From: Lepas anatifera
Lineage: Eukaryota > Arthropoda > Thecostraca > Lepadidae
Assembly (NCBI GenBank): GCA_034440635.1
Contig: JAOTON010001070.1
Span: 61,649 to 125,648, forward strand
DNA length: 64,000 nt
Reading direction: 5' to 3'
The position numbers were made by a program, and so were the translations under genes. Each line of letters begins with the position of its first letter. The first letter of the stretch is position 1. The notes beneath the pieces were generated by a model. It was not told the origin of the DNA. It searched no databases and saw nothing but the letters and a program-made list of their open reading frames with translations. Below, piece by piece: positions 1 to 12,435 of this stretch.

Positions 1-604
1 TACAAATACAGGAGAACAAACATTTTTATTACCAAAAAATATTACTTTTCAACTTTAAGTAGTTTTTGAGAAGTAAGTGATGGGTGAAGGTTTTAGCATT
101 TTATTGGAATTGTTAACCTATTTCGATGATAAGTTAGTGGCCTCCTAAAATTTTTCTGAAGATACAAAAATAATTGACAGTTTCGTAATCATGATTTTTC
201 AAATATTAAGAAACCACAATAACTTTGTTCGTGTATCTCCCTTCAAGTAAACACACACACACACTACCCAGAAGCAGCCTCATCCTAAATTTCATTCTTT
301 GGAAACCATGCTATTATTTGTAATTTCTATTACTTCACTTGACCATTTAGCAATTATTTAACCAAAACAAATGGTGGGTCCCAGGTCAAGGCCACTATAA
401 CTTTGAAAAATTCCTATTTAGCATATAGGTACAGGAAACCATCAGAATGAATAACTCAATGGAAAAAATATGCAGCTGGTAACTGGAAACGGCAGACCCA
501 CCTGATCCTGTGTTTCAATCAAAGTTTGAATTGTTCCATTCAAAGTTGCAATTGTTTATTTTAGAGGCACATCTGGTCTGAACTTAAGAGGTCCCTAGGT
601 ACAA
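1..604. other. Non-coding, no gene seen
   Basis: AT-rich sequence without a recognisable coding segment. The only structure I see is a short CA run near 250-265. Confidence 0.6.
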
Positions 605-680
605 ATAATACATGTACATGAAAGATAAAATAATACATGTACATGAAAGATAAAATAATACATGTACATGAAAGATAAAA
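605..680. repeat. 25-bp tandem repeat, three copies
   Basis: The palindromic core CATGTACATG starts at 611, 636 and 661, giving an exact 25-bp period. Copies are near identical and end in an A-rich stretch (GATAAAA). No coding potential. Confidence 0.9.
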
Positions 681-746
681 CAGATTCCTATCTGTGGCAT
701 GGGCATAATCATTAAAGCAATGAACCTGACTGCAAAATACATTTAA

Positions 747-1172
747 AGGGAATGTGGCACCTTGGTCAAATCCTGGAATTTAGTGCAATTAGGCGTACTT
801 TTAGCCGAAAATAATGAAACCACTCATGATTTCTCTGAAAAAATGTACAATAAGCTCAATATTTTGATTTTTAAAATACTCCTCTACAAAAAGAAATAAA
901 TATCAGCCTGTGGATGATGTCACGATCTGGCAACCACTACCATACTTGAAACGCTTCAAGGGCTTCGACTGGCTGATGCTCATCGCGACGTCAGCATATG
1001 TCGTCACACCAGCAGCTCACAACAATGGCCGCCCGGCGGGGGCTGATGATAGCTTTTTCTACGAAAATATCGAGTTCCAAGACAAATGAGATATGGAGTG
1101 CCGGGTTTTCCGACTTGCTTTACAACTTGGCTATCTCAGTTAAAATCACGTTATGAAGGTGCCACATTCCAT
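747..1172 (+). mobile_element. TTAA-flanked MITE, copy 1
   Basis: The 426-bp element is bracketed by TTAA at 743-746 and 1173-1176. Its ends are inverted repeats: the left end reads GGGAATGTGGCACCTT and the right end is its near-perfect reverse complement (AAGGTGCCACATTCC). A second, diverged copy lies inverted at 46717-47175 and shares internal blocks such as CAATATTTTGATTTTTAAAA (here with small differences). The TTAA target fits piggyBac or Kolobok superfamilies; there is no transposase, so it is non-autonomous. Which superfamily mobilised it cannot be decided from the ends alone. Confidence 0.85.
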
Positions 1173-1176
1173 TTAA

Positions 1177-1543
1177 GCTCCAAAATACTGGTCATCAACA
1201 ATAAGTCAAATTACTTCTTCACTACAACCAGCACCCAGCCATGTTGATATTCAAGAAAAAACAAAGTGTGCACACTGCTGTGTTTGAAGAAAATATTTAT
1301 TGAGATCATCATCATCATCTATTTTTTATCTCACATAAAGACAGGTGAACCAGGTAGAAGCTTAAGGTTTATTGACTTCAGGACACAACTGTATACAAAA
1401 ACCAGGTGGTATTCTATAAAAATTGTGTTCCCTTCAATTTTGAAAGTTTTTTTAAGCTTCAATATACTTATCTGCCCAATTTTCATTTACTATTGAAAAT
1501 TATGAATGAAAAAACTGCAAAACTTTCTCCTTGAGATCATAAT
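1177..1543. other. Non-coding, AT-rich
   Basis: No supported gene. The sequence runs into a CTAT microsatellite at about 1545-1563 that is the 3' tail of the adjoining minus-strand LINE. Confidence 0.5.
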
Positions 1544-3950
1544 TTTCTATCTATCTATCTATAGTTATCGGAATTTTGAAGGCCACATCGGCCTGCTGGA
1601 TCCAGTCTTCGACGGGCTCAGTTTCGATGAGTCTACACTCAGTCTTACTCAGGCCATAATGCCTGAGGGGTTAATTAGATGGTGAGAGCGGTTGAAAAGA
1701 ATGTAAGGGACCATACTCTGAGCACTCAGGGACAAGGTACATCAGGGATGACCAGTGAGAGTCGAGCTTGTTCTTAAACTCATTGACCGTGGTGGCTTCT
1801 ACTACTGATGTAGGCCATGCATTCCAGTCATTCACCACGCGTACTGAAAATGATGAACGACGCACCCTAGATGTGGCACTGGGTTTCGCAAGTTTCCACT
1901 GATGTCCACGGGTACGGGAGCGATCAATGAGATAGAAGAACTGAGCTGGATCGATATCGATGGAACCGTGGAGCAGTTGGTATGTTTTGATCAGGTCTCC
2001 TCGGCGTCGCCTGTAGCACAATGAGGGAAGCTTAAGAGCCCTCAGTCGGTCGGGGTAAGATAAATCCCTCATGGAGGTGATCATACGAGTGGCCCTTCGC
2101 TGCACCCTCTCAAGCAGCCCCTGATCAGCCCTATTGAATGGTCCCCAATATATGTTACCATACTCTAGTAGAGGACGCACCAGTGTTTTCTAAAGAAGAC
2201 GCAAAGTGAAAGTGTCAATGTTAGCGAAGGCTTTTCGGATGACGGCCAAAACCTTGTAAGCTTTTGAGACTGATGCCGCTGATTGCTGTCGGAATTTCGG
2301 GGCCCTGTCAATGATTACCCCGAGATCTCGTTCTTCATCTAATTTCCAGAGAGAAGCACCACCCATAGTGTAGTCGTGACAAGGATTGTTACTGCCAATG
2401 TGCAACACTACACATTTACCTTCATTGAAGGGCATCTGCCACATTGACGACCATTACAATACCCGACTAAGGTCTGCTTGTAGCGATTCTGATGAGTGGA
2501 GGTACCTAATTCCTGTGTAGAGTTTTGTGTCATCAGCAAACATTTTTATGCCAGAAAGCACACAATCAGGGAGGTCATTAATAAACAGAAGGAATAAGAT
2601 CGGGCCGAGCACGGAACCTTGCGGAACACCACTAGTGACCTTCGTCCATTCTGAAGCAGCGCCATCAACGACCACATACTGTTTCCTATCTGATAAGAAA
2701 GCGCGGATCCACCGAAGAAGCTTGCCTTTAATACCATAACTCTCCAATTTCCTCAGAAGACGCTCATACGGGACCGAATCGAATGCCTTCTGAAAATCCA
2801 AATAGATGGCGTCAACGGGTACACTCTGTTCAAGCCTCTTTGTTCAATCCTCCAATGTTTGTAGAAGTTGTGAGTCACACGAACGTTTTGGCCGGAATCC
2901 ATGTTGATTGTCTGAAAGAAGGCGGTGAGTGCCCAGGAACCTCAGAAGTTCGTCCTTGATCAGTGACTCCAAGACTTTGCAGGGTAGGAGCTATCAAGCT
3001 AACTGGTCTGTAATTGCCGGGATGGTGTTCGTCTCCCTTCTTGTAGATTGGGACCACTGTCCCCAACTTCCACTCCTCAGGGATTGCCCCAGTGTCTAAG
3101 GACTTCCTGAAAAGAAGAGACAAGGGGACACAGAGATATCCAGCTGCCTCGTTCAGTATCCGGGGCTCAACAAGATCAGGGCCAGGGGAGCTGGAATTTC
3201 GAAGAGATGTAAGTTTGGAAAACACTGTGGGAGATGAAATAGGAATGTCCTCTAGAACATGTCCAAGACAGCGATCATCGAAGTTGGGTAAGTTCTCTAA
3301 ATCCTCGGAAGTGAAAACCTTTGCAAAGAAATCGTTCAGGATCTTAGCCTTTTCACCCGCATCAGATTCAAGATCACCATTGCTATTCCATAGGTCTTCT
3401 ACTTTGGAGACAGTTTTCAGCCTTTATCCCGCGTAACTCCAGAAGCCCTTAGGATTTGTTATGATGTTGGATGCCAAGCTCTGCTCAAAATCTCTCTGAA
3501 GCTTCCGGGTAAGAGTACGCAGTTCATTTTGGCATATCTGGAAACGAGCAAAATCAATCTCATCTTTAGTGCGGTGGTATGTTCGTGCCAGGTCATTTTT
3601 CTTTTGCTTGAGTCTCATGGTTGCCCCAGTCATGTAAATATTCTTGCGGGTGGCCCTGGCCCTCGTTTTGGGGATACATGTATCAACAGCGTCATTGAGG
3701 TTATTCATGAAAAAGCTATAGGATTCTTCTAAGCTAAGGCCGTCCATGGCAGCCCAATCAATATCACGGATCATTTTGTTCAACTGTTCAAAGTTAGCAC
3801 GACTAAAGCTGAGTTTGGATACCCGGTCCAACCTTCTTTCCACATAGCATTTGACATTAAACTTGAGAAGTAAATGATCACTTAGACCAATACCCGGAAA
3901 GTGTTCAAGGTTAGCGAGGATAGCCTCTTCATCCGTGAACAAGAGGTCGA
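1544..3950 (-). mobile_element. CR1-clade LINE, 5'-truncated and decayed
   Basis: Read on the minus strand, this is the 3' part of a CR1-type non-LTR retrotransposon: end of the endonuclease domain, linker, reverse transcriptase, C-terminal domain, short 3' UTR and a (ATAG)n tail at 1545-1566. The last unique bases before the tail (minus strand: GGCCTTCAAAATTCCGATA) closely match the end of the fragment near 10.97 kb, so this is a true LINE 3' terminus. The 5' end is lost near 3.95 kb. Confidence 0.88.
1671..3942 (-). pseudogene. CR1 ORF2 pseudogene (endonuclease end + RT)
   Basis: The reading frame is broken into five pieces (3942-3424, 3225-2875, 2801-2454, 2444-2190, 2180-1671). In order they show the end of an AP-like endonuclease (LSDHLLLKF), the linker, RT fingers (GNYRPVSL), palm (MDFQKAFDSVPYERLL, SGVPQGSVLGPILF, MFADDTKLY) and the CR1 C-terminal signature (RPLLEYGNIYWGPFNRADQ, VQRRATRM). 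It is clearly related to the near-intact ORF2 at 12436-15318 but from a diverged copy. At least four frameshifts or stops make it non-functional. Catalytic FADD is still readable, so decay is recent relative to family age. Confidence 0.9.
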
Positions 3951-4300
3951 GGATGTTTTTTTCAGTTTCTGCGATTTATTATTGTGCTCGCACCAAACAA
4001 TCACGCAGTTGTTTGCACGTAACTCGATGACACGAAGAGTTGGATCGCGTCCAAACATGCACCGCCATCACGCGCATCTCCATACAGTACAAATGAAGTT
4101 CATGATACAATCAATGCTAGACCAAAAAGGATAGTATATCTTCCTTCACCAAGCCCTTGCTTCTTATCATTATCCGGAAAATCACGTTAGCAAACGTCGT
4201 TCTTCTCTAGCATCTCCTGTGCGGGTAGTCTCCGACTCCTAACGGTGATCCAGTTCTCTGGCGGGATGTTCAGGCATAGCACACACATCCGAAAACACGT
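3951..4300. other. Junction between two LINE relics, nothing recognised
   Basis: About 350 bases between the CR1 and Tx1-like relics. No domain could be read in any frame. Confidence 0.4.
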
Positions 4301-4304
4301 CAAA

Positions 4305-7090
4305 TCAATAGTTTGGGCGACGTAAACGTGTCATCAACTCCCCTCCTAAACACCGGAGAACGTGGTCTTGAGGTAGGAACGTCTCCAATCCATAAAGGCT
4401 TCCATTTTTCCAAATGTTTTGGCAAATTGTTTCTTTTTTGGCAATGGCACCTTCAGTATGACAAAAGCTCGATATTTCCTCTCTAAGATGATCTAGACTA
4501 AGCTCTGGGCTATCTTTATACCCCAATTTTTCTTTAATTATATACTGCTTTGTTAAAAGCAAAATCAGATTTACAATCGGTGGGACCTTAGGATTCCCAA
4601 TAAGCACAGTTTTACTGCTGAAAAAATCGTTGGCTAAATTGGATTTGGATTTCAGTAACAGCAATACTCTGTACCAAAGTGGTTTAACTACGTCACAGTT
4701 AAAGAAGAAATGATCGAGATCATCTACCTGGAAACAGTGGGGAGAAAGTTGGTTCCCAGTTATCCCACGAGTCGAAAGAAATTTTCTTGTGGGTATGTAT
4801 CAGTGAATAATGCGGAAGTGTAGGGATTGAAGCTTTGTTGAGATACAAAATTAAAAGGGAATTTCAAAGATTTGGCGCCAGCTTCCTGGTTGGAGCCCTC
4901 TTTGCTCCCATTTATGTACGGCTGAAGGAGTTTTGTTTTCAACCTGTTTATTGGAGAAATGTCTAGTCTTGCAATGTCTTATGGGGAGTATTTTCTTATT
5001 TGAATCGATAAATATTACCTCATTTTCAAAATTCTGGTCAATATTATTTCCTGTATTTCGCAAAGACGCCCTCCAATCCACGGGAATAGCAGTTTTAAGT
5101 GATTGTAACCTCAGGAAATTTGTCCTTAGTTGGGGATAGTTTTGTCGTATTTCATCCAAACTCATAAAATTTCCGTCCTCTTGAACAACATGGTCAATCA
5201 GTTTGATCCCGGCTGCATAGAAATTTCGGTAAAATATGAAATTTCTATTAATAATGAGCTGGTTGTTATGCCACAAAGGTTGTAACCGGATTTCGGTCCC
5301 ACTAGTAGTGTCAAACTTGTTCAACATTTGGAAGGTTCGGATCGCTTCTTTATAGAACTTCGGTATTCGCTGCTTTTGAAGGAAATACGAGCATTTATGA
5401 ATCCGTAAAAGGTCATTTAAATCAAACTCTCCAAGTCTGGATTGGAGCAAGCGCCTCCAGTCTGATTCCGGATTGGTAGACGTACGTTTTACCCAGTTCA
5501 TCCTAAGTGCAGCGCAAAATTTTGAAACATCCACCGTATTCAGACCTCCGTGTTCAATGCCCTGACACAGAACTTGCTTCGCTACTTTAGGAGGTCTGCC
5601 ACGCCAAATAAACTTCATTATGAGACTTTGTATGCGTCACAAATCTGTCTCGGCGATAGAACATTAAGATGCAATGTAGACAAGTCGCGAAGTCAGAAGG
5701 GATTTTGTTACAACTATCTTTCCTTTGATTGTTAAATTCCGTTGAGACCACATGTTGTTAAGCTTGTCATCTTTTTGACCACGGTTGACACGTTATCCTC
5801 CTGGCACTGGGCTGTAGCGCTAAACCACGCCCCAAGAATCTTGACCTTAGTCACAGCAGAGATGCTGGCGATAGAGTCACCCCTGCAGCGTAAAGGTCCT
5901 AACCACATTATATTACTTTTACTAACATTCAGTTCTAGTCCGGAAATATCTTTGAATTTTGACAGCAAATAGAGAAGGTTTCGAACCGAATGTTCATCAG
6001 ACAAGAATACGGTCGTATCATCGCAGTATGGAGTCATTTTTATCTCTAGATCATTGATGGTAATTCCTTTAATTGTTTGAGAGTTCCGAATTTTAATACC
6101 CAGTAGCTCAACAGCAATGTTAAAGAGTAGACTTGAAATAGGAGACCCTTGGAAGGTACCTCTCGAACATGGAAACCATTCCGATGTAAAACCATTATTG
6201 ATAACTGTGAGGTAAGCATCATTATAAAGCATACGTATCCAAGATATAAAATCTGGGCCAAAGTTAAATGATTCTAGGGAGTAGAATATTAGGTTATGCT
6301 CAAGAGAATCAAAGGCGTGGTGGTAATCCAGTGCCAGTAGGACACCAGGGATGATATCCATATCACAGTATTCAATCACGTCGTTTATTAACCTCAGATT
6401 ATCGCCAATAAGCCTTCCTTTTATGCTTCCAGACTGGTTTTTGTGGAAAATTTTATCAATGACTCTTGCAAGCCTCAGGGCCATAACTTTGACTATAATT
6501 TTGTAAACGACGTCGAGTAAACAAATAGGTCTTTTGTTCTTGAGTATAAGTTGATCGCCCTTTTTGGGATGAGGGTGATTATTCCACGTCGGTGCGTAAT
6601 GAATAATTTCCCTTTTTGCCTAGATTCATTAATGTACTCCATTATTATCTCTCCCAAATCGTTCCAAAAGAAACAGAAAAATTCAGCGGTAAATCCTGAT
6701 ATGCCAGCTGTTTTGTTTTTGGCCATTCCGTCAAGTGCGAATTTTGCTTCTTCCATCGTTATCGGCCCTTCACACGAAGGTCTTTCATTTTCTGATAGAC
6801 GTGGGTCATTTTGAGCCAATGAAAAGTGTGAAAAATTAGGGGACGCTGTGTATTTTGATTCGTAAATCTTTATGAAGTATGATGTGCACTAATCGAGAAC
6901 ACGTTTATTCCCATGGATAATGGTACCGTTATTGGCTTCCAATGAGGATATGAGCTTCTGAGAAGCCCTGGTCTTCTCATAATTATAAAAATATGAAGAA
7001 TGCTTTTGGCCTAGTTCGGTCCAATCAAGCTGAGATCTGGCAATAGCGGCTTTACCACGCGATTCCTTTAGAGCATTAACCCTATTTCCG
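4305..7090 (-). pseudogene. Tx1/L1-type LINE ORF2 pseudogene
   Basis: Minus-strand pieces 7131-6889, 6819-6493, 6484-5732, 5618-4851 and 4664-4305 line up in the order of an L1/Tx1 ORF2. The 5'-most piece is the pre-RT linker. The next holds the RT entry motif (MAKNKTAGISGFTAEFF). The large piece has NQSGSIKGRLIGDNLRLI, the palm (LALDYHHAFDSLEH), a degenerate GTFQGSPISSLLFNIA and YCDD in place of the usual FADD. The last pieces carry the post-RT domain (MKFIWRGRPPKVAKQVL, GGLNTVDVSKF) typical of Tx1-like elements. Frameshifts break all joins. The endonuclease is missing, so the copy is 5'-truncated near 7.09 kb. I see no clear 3' tail. Confidence 0.85.
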
Positions 7091-7542
7091 TCAGGCTCCC
7101 GGCTACCCCCTATTTCCGGCAGGGGGGGCAATATCGGCCCCCCCTAAGATCTCGTAATCTAACCGGCCGATTTTGAAAATTCAAAGTGCTATAGATTCCC
7201 CTGACGCTAAACTTTATTTTGAAAAAAAGAAAATTTCAAAATTTTGATTTTTAAGGAGAAAGTCGTGCAAAATATACAATTTTTGTGTATTTTTAGATTT
7301 TCCATAACCCTTGTCTCTGTTGTACGATTTTCACAAAACTAGTTCAGATTTACAAATAATTGACCCAAAATTGTCATATACTCGAGTTACGCAAAAATTC
7401 GAAATTCAATGGCAGTTCCAGGACCAGGACTATGAGGGGAAATATATACAACCTAAAAAGTTTTTGTTACGCGGATTAGAAGCCGTGATATACTGCTTGG
7501 CATCTTTGACACATAAATAAATGAAAAAAGTGAAAAACTCAT
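7091..7542. other. Non-coding
   Basis: GC-rich start (about 7090-7145) then AT-rich sequence. No gene recognised. Confidence 0.45.
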
Positions 7543-7989
7543 CAGGGGCGGATGCAGTAAGGTAAAACAGTGGGGTAAAATACATCCCAACAATATGCGA
7601 GTGGTATGCATGAGTATATTAGTCCCTCGACTAGTTGAAATTTATTTCTGATAATTTTTACCCTCCCATGGCAGCTCTGGGAAAGGGGGTGACATAGGCG
7701 GATCAAGGACTCTCGTCGTGGGGGGGGCGGGTGGGGGTGATTGGAAACACATTTTTAATATACAACGATATTGAGTCGCGGCGGTGATACTGGCTGGGAA
7801 TATGCATTTTGAAAATGTGTAGTGACTGGACACGCCTCTGGTAATCTAGAATTTGGTTATAACTATTTTGAATTTTCATATACCCAATTGTATTCGCCCT
7901 GGCACGGCTGTAAGCAGTCTTCTCACTTACTAACGTTTAGTCCTTCTTGATAACATTCCCCCCATTTTGAACTGCTGTAACCGCCCCTG
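7543..7989. mobile_element. Possible hAT-like non-autonomous element
   Basis: The left edge reads CAGGGGCGGATGCAGTAA and the right edge is the inverted CTGTAACCGCCCCTG, so the 447-bp segment has imperfect inverted ends starting CAGGGGCGG, as in many hAT-type MITEs. I could not find a matching 8-bp target duplication, so the boundaries and class are uncertain. Confidence 0.35.
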
Positions 7990-8237
7990 ATGAATACAAA
8001 TAGTGACAATTGTGAATGCACTATCATCTCACATAAAAAATGATATAATAAAACCATATAACTGGTATCAGGATCAGCAGAGACGGCTTCCTTTTACAAA
8101 GAACCCATCGCATACGATAATACTTGGTTTGTGGATAGAACCTCCCCAAAAACCCAGCCATAGCTCCGCCCCTGGTAAATATATAATATTGAAAATTTCA
8201 GAAAACCTGCCTGTACTAGTTTTAGGAAAAGTCAGGA

Positions 8238-8853
8238 AGAGTGAGTGTGTGAGTGAGTGTGTGAGTGAGTGAGTGAGTGTGTGAGTGAGTGTGTGAGTGA
8301 GTGTGTGAATGAGTGAGTGAGTGAGTGAGTGAGTGTGTGTGGTGATTGTGAGTGTGTGGTGAGTGTGCGGTGAGTGTGTGGTGAGTGTGTGGTGAGTGAG
8401 TGAGTGTGTGAGTGTGTGAGTGAGTGTGTGAGCGAGTGTGCGAGTGAGTGAGTGTGCGTGTGTGAGTGATTGAGTGTGAGAGTGAGTGTGAGTGAGTGAG
8501 TGAGAGTGAGTGTGAGTGAGTGTGAGTGAGTCAGTGTTTGAGTGTGTGAGTGAGTGTGTCAGTGAGTGTGTGTGTGAGTGTGTCAGTGAGTGTGTCAATG
8601 TGTGAGTGTGTCAGTGAGTGTGTCAGTGAGTGAGTGAGTGTGTGAGTGAGTGTGTGAGTGTATGTGAGTGAGTGTGTGGTGAGTGTGAGTGTGTGGTGAG
8701 TGTGGTGAGTGTGTGGTGAGTGTGTGGTGAGTATGTGGTGAGTGAGTGAGTGAGTGAGTGAGTGAGTGAGTGAGTGAGTGAGTGAGTGAGTGAGTGAGTG
8801 AGCGAGCGAGCGAGCGAGCGAGCGTGCGTGCGTTGCGTGCGTCGCGTGCGCGC

Positions 8854-8908
<55 letters not shown>

Positions 8909-8925
8909 GGTGTGTGTGTGGGGGG
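8238..8925 (-). repeat. GTGA/GCGT tetranucleotide array (copy A)
   Basis: Roughly 690 bp of GTGA units with GTGTGA variants, changing to GCGA near 8800-8825 and to GCGT up to about 8908. Long minus-strand frames of Thr-His-Ser-Leu repeats here are artefacts. The order of unit types, read on the minus strand (GCAC, then GCTC, then CACT), is the same as in the array starting at 20236, and both arrays abut the same unique module. Confidence 0.95.
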
Positions 8926-9058
8926 CGGCAAAAACGTAGTTTATTCCGAGCTTTCCCGTTAAAGGGGGGTTGAATTCCTTTTTGACCCTCCTTTCTGGAT
9001 CCGTCACAGCCATAGAGTTTTCATGGACTTTGACTACCGTGTTTTCAAATCAAATATT
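8915..9058 (-). repeat. Unique module next to array, inverted copy A
   Basis: About 140 bp nearly identical, in reverse complement, to 20100-20240. Shared blocks include GGATCCGTCACAGCCATAG on this strand and the GGCGGCAAAAACGTAG segment touching the array. Together with the array it behaves like one dispersed repeat unit. Confidence 0.88.
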
Positions 9059-10962
9059 TGAAATGGGGAAATATGAAGGCATTGTAAAGAAAAACAATGG
9101 GATTGACCCTTACTAATATTACATGATCCCGGGCATCAAAACTGGTTCGGTTTTTACCGCCTCCCCCCCGCCCACATTCAGTAATCTCAGCAAGATGTTC
9201 TCTAATTGGATCGATAATCTAAGCAAGCGAGAGGTCAGCTACAATGATGTTTCAATGAGTTTTTCTCTTTGAAAAACTGCAAGCAATCTATAAGGGTGCC
9301 TCGTACCTCCTCGTACCCAGAAGTGAAATCTAGCAGCTGATGTTCCATCATTTTAAGTCAGTCTAACAATTTGCTGTCCCTCAAAAACCATGATCAGTGC
9401 TTTTACAATCACCAGACTGAACTCCAAAGCATCAGACTTCACCCGACCAATTATCAAATCATGATTGATGATATTTCGGTAACTTCTGTATTCCACTACC
9501 CAGAGAAATAGCAACTTGTTTTATAAAATAATATTGTGGTAATGAGACGAAAATAGCTGATTTGGGCTTGCAAACGTTCCCCAGAAAAATTATGTGGGAA
9601 TTTTAGAATGACTAAACTACCGAGGAGAGAGGGAGAGAGAAAGGGGGGAGACAAAGTCAGACGGGAGTGTTTGCCTGTACAGGGGAGCCTTGCTCAGGGG
9701 GTGGTTTTTAGGTCGAAAACAGCCAAAGCTAGGCCATAGCAAAATTCGGATATTTTAATGGGACTGGTATTTTAAATCAAAACAATCATGTATTATTTTT
9801 GTGCTATAAAACACACCATGAATAGAATAAAACAATTTTGAAATTGGGTAGGAGTAAAGAATTGGGACAACACTTTTCATTCATCACACATTTGTATTTC
9901 CTAAGAAGCACGGGTGCCGCCACTGAATTTTTGCAGCGGGACGGACCCAGGCTGCTGCTGACCGGGGAGCCGAATTTTAAGCATATTCAGTACTTGAAAG
10001 CATTAATGACGATTGACCCAAAAATTTTGGGGGACATTTCCCTGGTTGGCCAACAGGGGAGACGCGTCCCCCTGCTTTCGGCACCCATGATAAGAGTCAC
10101 ATTAAGAACATGAATGGAGCTTTGCGAATTCTACCTGGATTTTTACTTTACGATTGCTGTAATTATCTAATTATATGACTGACTGATAAATCATAGCATG
10201 ATCAGAGGGCCTGAGGATCATACTGAGCCGATGGCTACCACATGGTGTTATGTTTTGAACCCCAAAATAGTCACTTATGTGAAGACCCTACTCCGTCAAC
10301 GCCATGGATGCGGTTTTATGCCTATGCAACACAGTGACCCAAAATAGGTTTTGCGCTAGGGTGTCGAGTGGAAAATTCAGCTCGGAATGTATGGCGAGTG
10401 AGTGGAAAATTCCTCACAAAATGTATGGCAGAGTAAAAATTTCCAATTTTGTACTCAGGTCGTAAACTCTCAGAGCCCTTGTTTGAACTGAAGGATGGAT
10501 ATTTCCTTTAATTTTCTCGAAGTAAATATTTTTAAATCATCCCCAAACAGCATTGTTTGACCATTCCCATGTGAGAAATTTGGGTTAAGCAGGTAAATCT
10601 TGACCAGCTGAAACCCCCTGATGCAGTCTCCAATTTTTTAAGGAGTTGGTGAATTTCCACAAATAAAAAAAATTTGGGGGGCCTCTAAGACCAACCTTTG
10701 GGGGAAAGAACTCTGGGAGCCACTAAAACTCTTGGGGGGCTTCCCTAGACCAACTCTTGTGCCCCTCCTTTCCCACACGACCAGCTTTTAAGGGCCCCTG
10801 AGACGAAATATCGGGGCCCCCTTAGACAACTCTGCAGAGGGGCCTCCGAGATCGGCAGGTGGTGAAAAATGAAAAGGGATTTTTTCATGCAATACCTAGT
10901 TCCAAAATTAATTATCTACGCATACACTGTATAGTTTTCCTGTCCGGGACAACGCCCCTCCT
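9059..10962. other. Non-coding stretch with short repeated motifs
   Basis: No coding domain recognised. The motif GAGTGGAAAATTC occurs twice (about 10366 and 10397) and reappears at 17.58-17.63 kb. From 10680 to 10860 there are degenerate phrases built on GACCAACTCTTG and runs of G or C, recalling the minisatellite at 53.8 kb. Confidence 0.5.
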
Positions 10963-11065
10963 ATACCTATACCTATACCTATCGGAATTTTGGAGGCCAC
11001 TCCTGGCCTCAATCACTGCACCTCGCATACACCTATGCTAGGGCCCAGTAGAGCCTTGGTTTACA
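10963..11065 (-). mobile_element. CR1 3'-terminal fragment
   Basis: A (CCTATA)n microsatellite at about 10961-10981 is followed by CGGAATTTTGGAGGCCACTC, almost the same terminus as at 1568. On the minus strand this is a LINE 3' end with a (TATAGG)n tail. Only the terminal hundred bases or so remain, a typical severe 5' truncation. Confidence 0.6.
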
Positions 11066-12334
11066 CTTAACTAACCAGACGAAACTACAAACTTTCTATC
11101 ATGGCAATAAACTCTTCCAGACTCTTGCTAAAAGGTTCTTTTCTTTACCTGTCAATTCCCCTGCTTCTCTTCACATATATACTCACCTTCATATGAGTAT
11201 GCTGCTTTCTATCAATATTAATCGAAGCTGCTGCAGCCACGGTTCCTATAGATAGCTGCAGCCTCCTTTCTGTTGTTTCTTCCTTTCGTCTACAATCAGC
11301 CAGGCGCGGCGGGTTGCGACAGCGTCGAAGCAACTACTAATTTAAATTTCTGATCGCAATCCAGTTGCCGGTCGCATGAGCAACATAATTTGCATTTCAA
11401 AACTTGCTCTAAATTAATTTTCTAAATCCTTATAGACTAGAAAATTATACAACTAAAAGCACACCAAGAGGAAGACTAACAATGTTTTGTCAATAAAACC
11501 AGCCTTTCAAAAAGCCTAAAGATGCCGCTTTTATTTACTAGATGTAAAGACGGCGTTTTGGTAAGTCCACGCCGTAGACCAGCCATACAAAAAAGTGCCG
11601 ATGTTTGAAGGGTAACTGGATGCATTCTTGTTGCCCCAAAAAATTATTTAATGAAAATGTAGAGTTTCAATGTATTAAAGTACCGGACACTTTTAGTTTA
11701 ACTTAAATATCAGCGTATTTATGCCTAGGGTGTCGTAGGGTGTCGTGAGTGGATTTGGGTGTCACACGGCGTGGACGCAGCAATGAAGGGCTAATATGGA
11801 TAAAAATTATTTTCTTCGCAATAAATGGTTAATTTTCTACGATACAATGTCAAAAAATATGCTGCTTACCATACAAATTTCAAGATAATTGCTTTTAACA
11901 GCAAGATGACCAAAAATGGTTTTTCACTATTCTCGGTACCAGAAATACAAAAACTGCTTTCCAGAAATGTATCTTTCAAAGCGGTCAGCTCATTTTTTTG
12001 GCAACACAAGGCTAGGGTGTCTAATTTTCCACTTACCAATTTTGCGAGTGGTGGAATTTAGTGGCGGTGTTCACCCATTGGAACTTTCTCCGGTGGGGCA
12101 GGGGAGGGGCACTGTGCGTCTTGCCCGCGCCAGAATTTCGATTCTGTTGTTCCACTGAAATCGGTGGAGATAAGGATGCCAGGTATGATTGACCAGAAAA
12201 ATAGAAGTCGCCAGATTCTCTTTCAGAAAAGCGAAAGAAGCGCATAAGAGCCGAGTTAATTTGGCGATCTTCTAGTCGATTCTGCTGCTCTCTTTTTCCA
12301 GTGGACGTTGGTAGAGGAGGCAATGGAACTGGGC
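11066..12334. other. Non-coding
   Basis: No gene or domain recognised. Phrases such as GGGTGTCG and AATTTTCCACT (11735-11770, 12012-12060) belong to the dispersed motif also seen at 10.37 and 17.6 kb. Confidence 0.45.
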
Positions 12335-12435
12335 TTTGTACCTTGTACCTTGTACCTTAGGGGATACGGACCTCGGGAGGCATCGGAGAGCCTGTAGAGT
12401 CCGGTCGCAGCGAGCTCATGTGCGCAATTTCAGAG

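Noticed and set aside
8074..9013. Long minus-strand Thr-His-Ser-Leu repeat proteins
   Set aside because: They are translations of a tetranucleotide array and shift with every unit variant. The same applies to 20142-20576 and 24169-25305.
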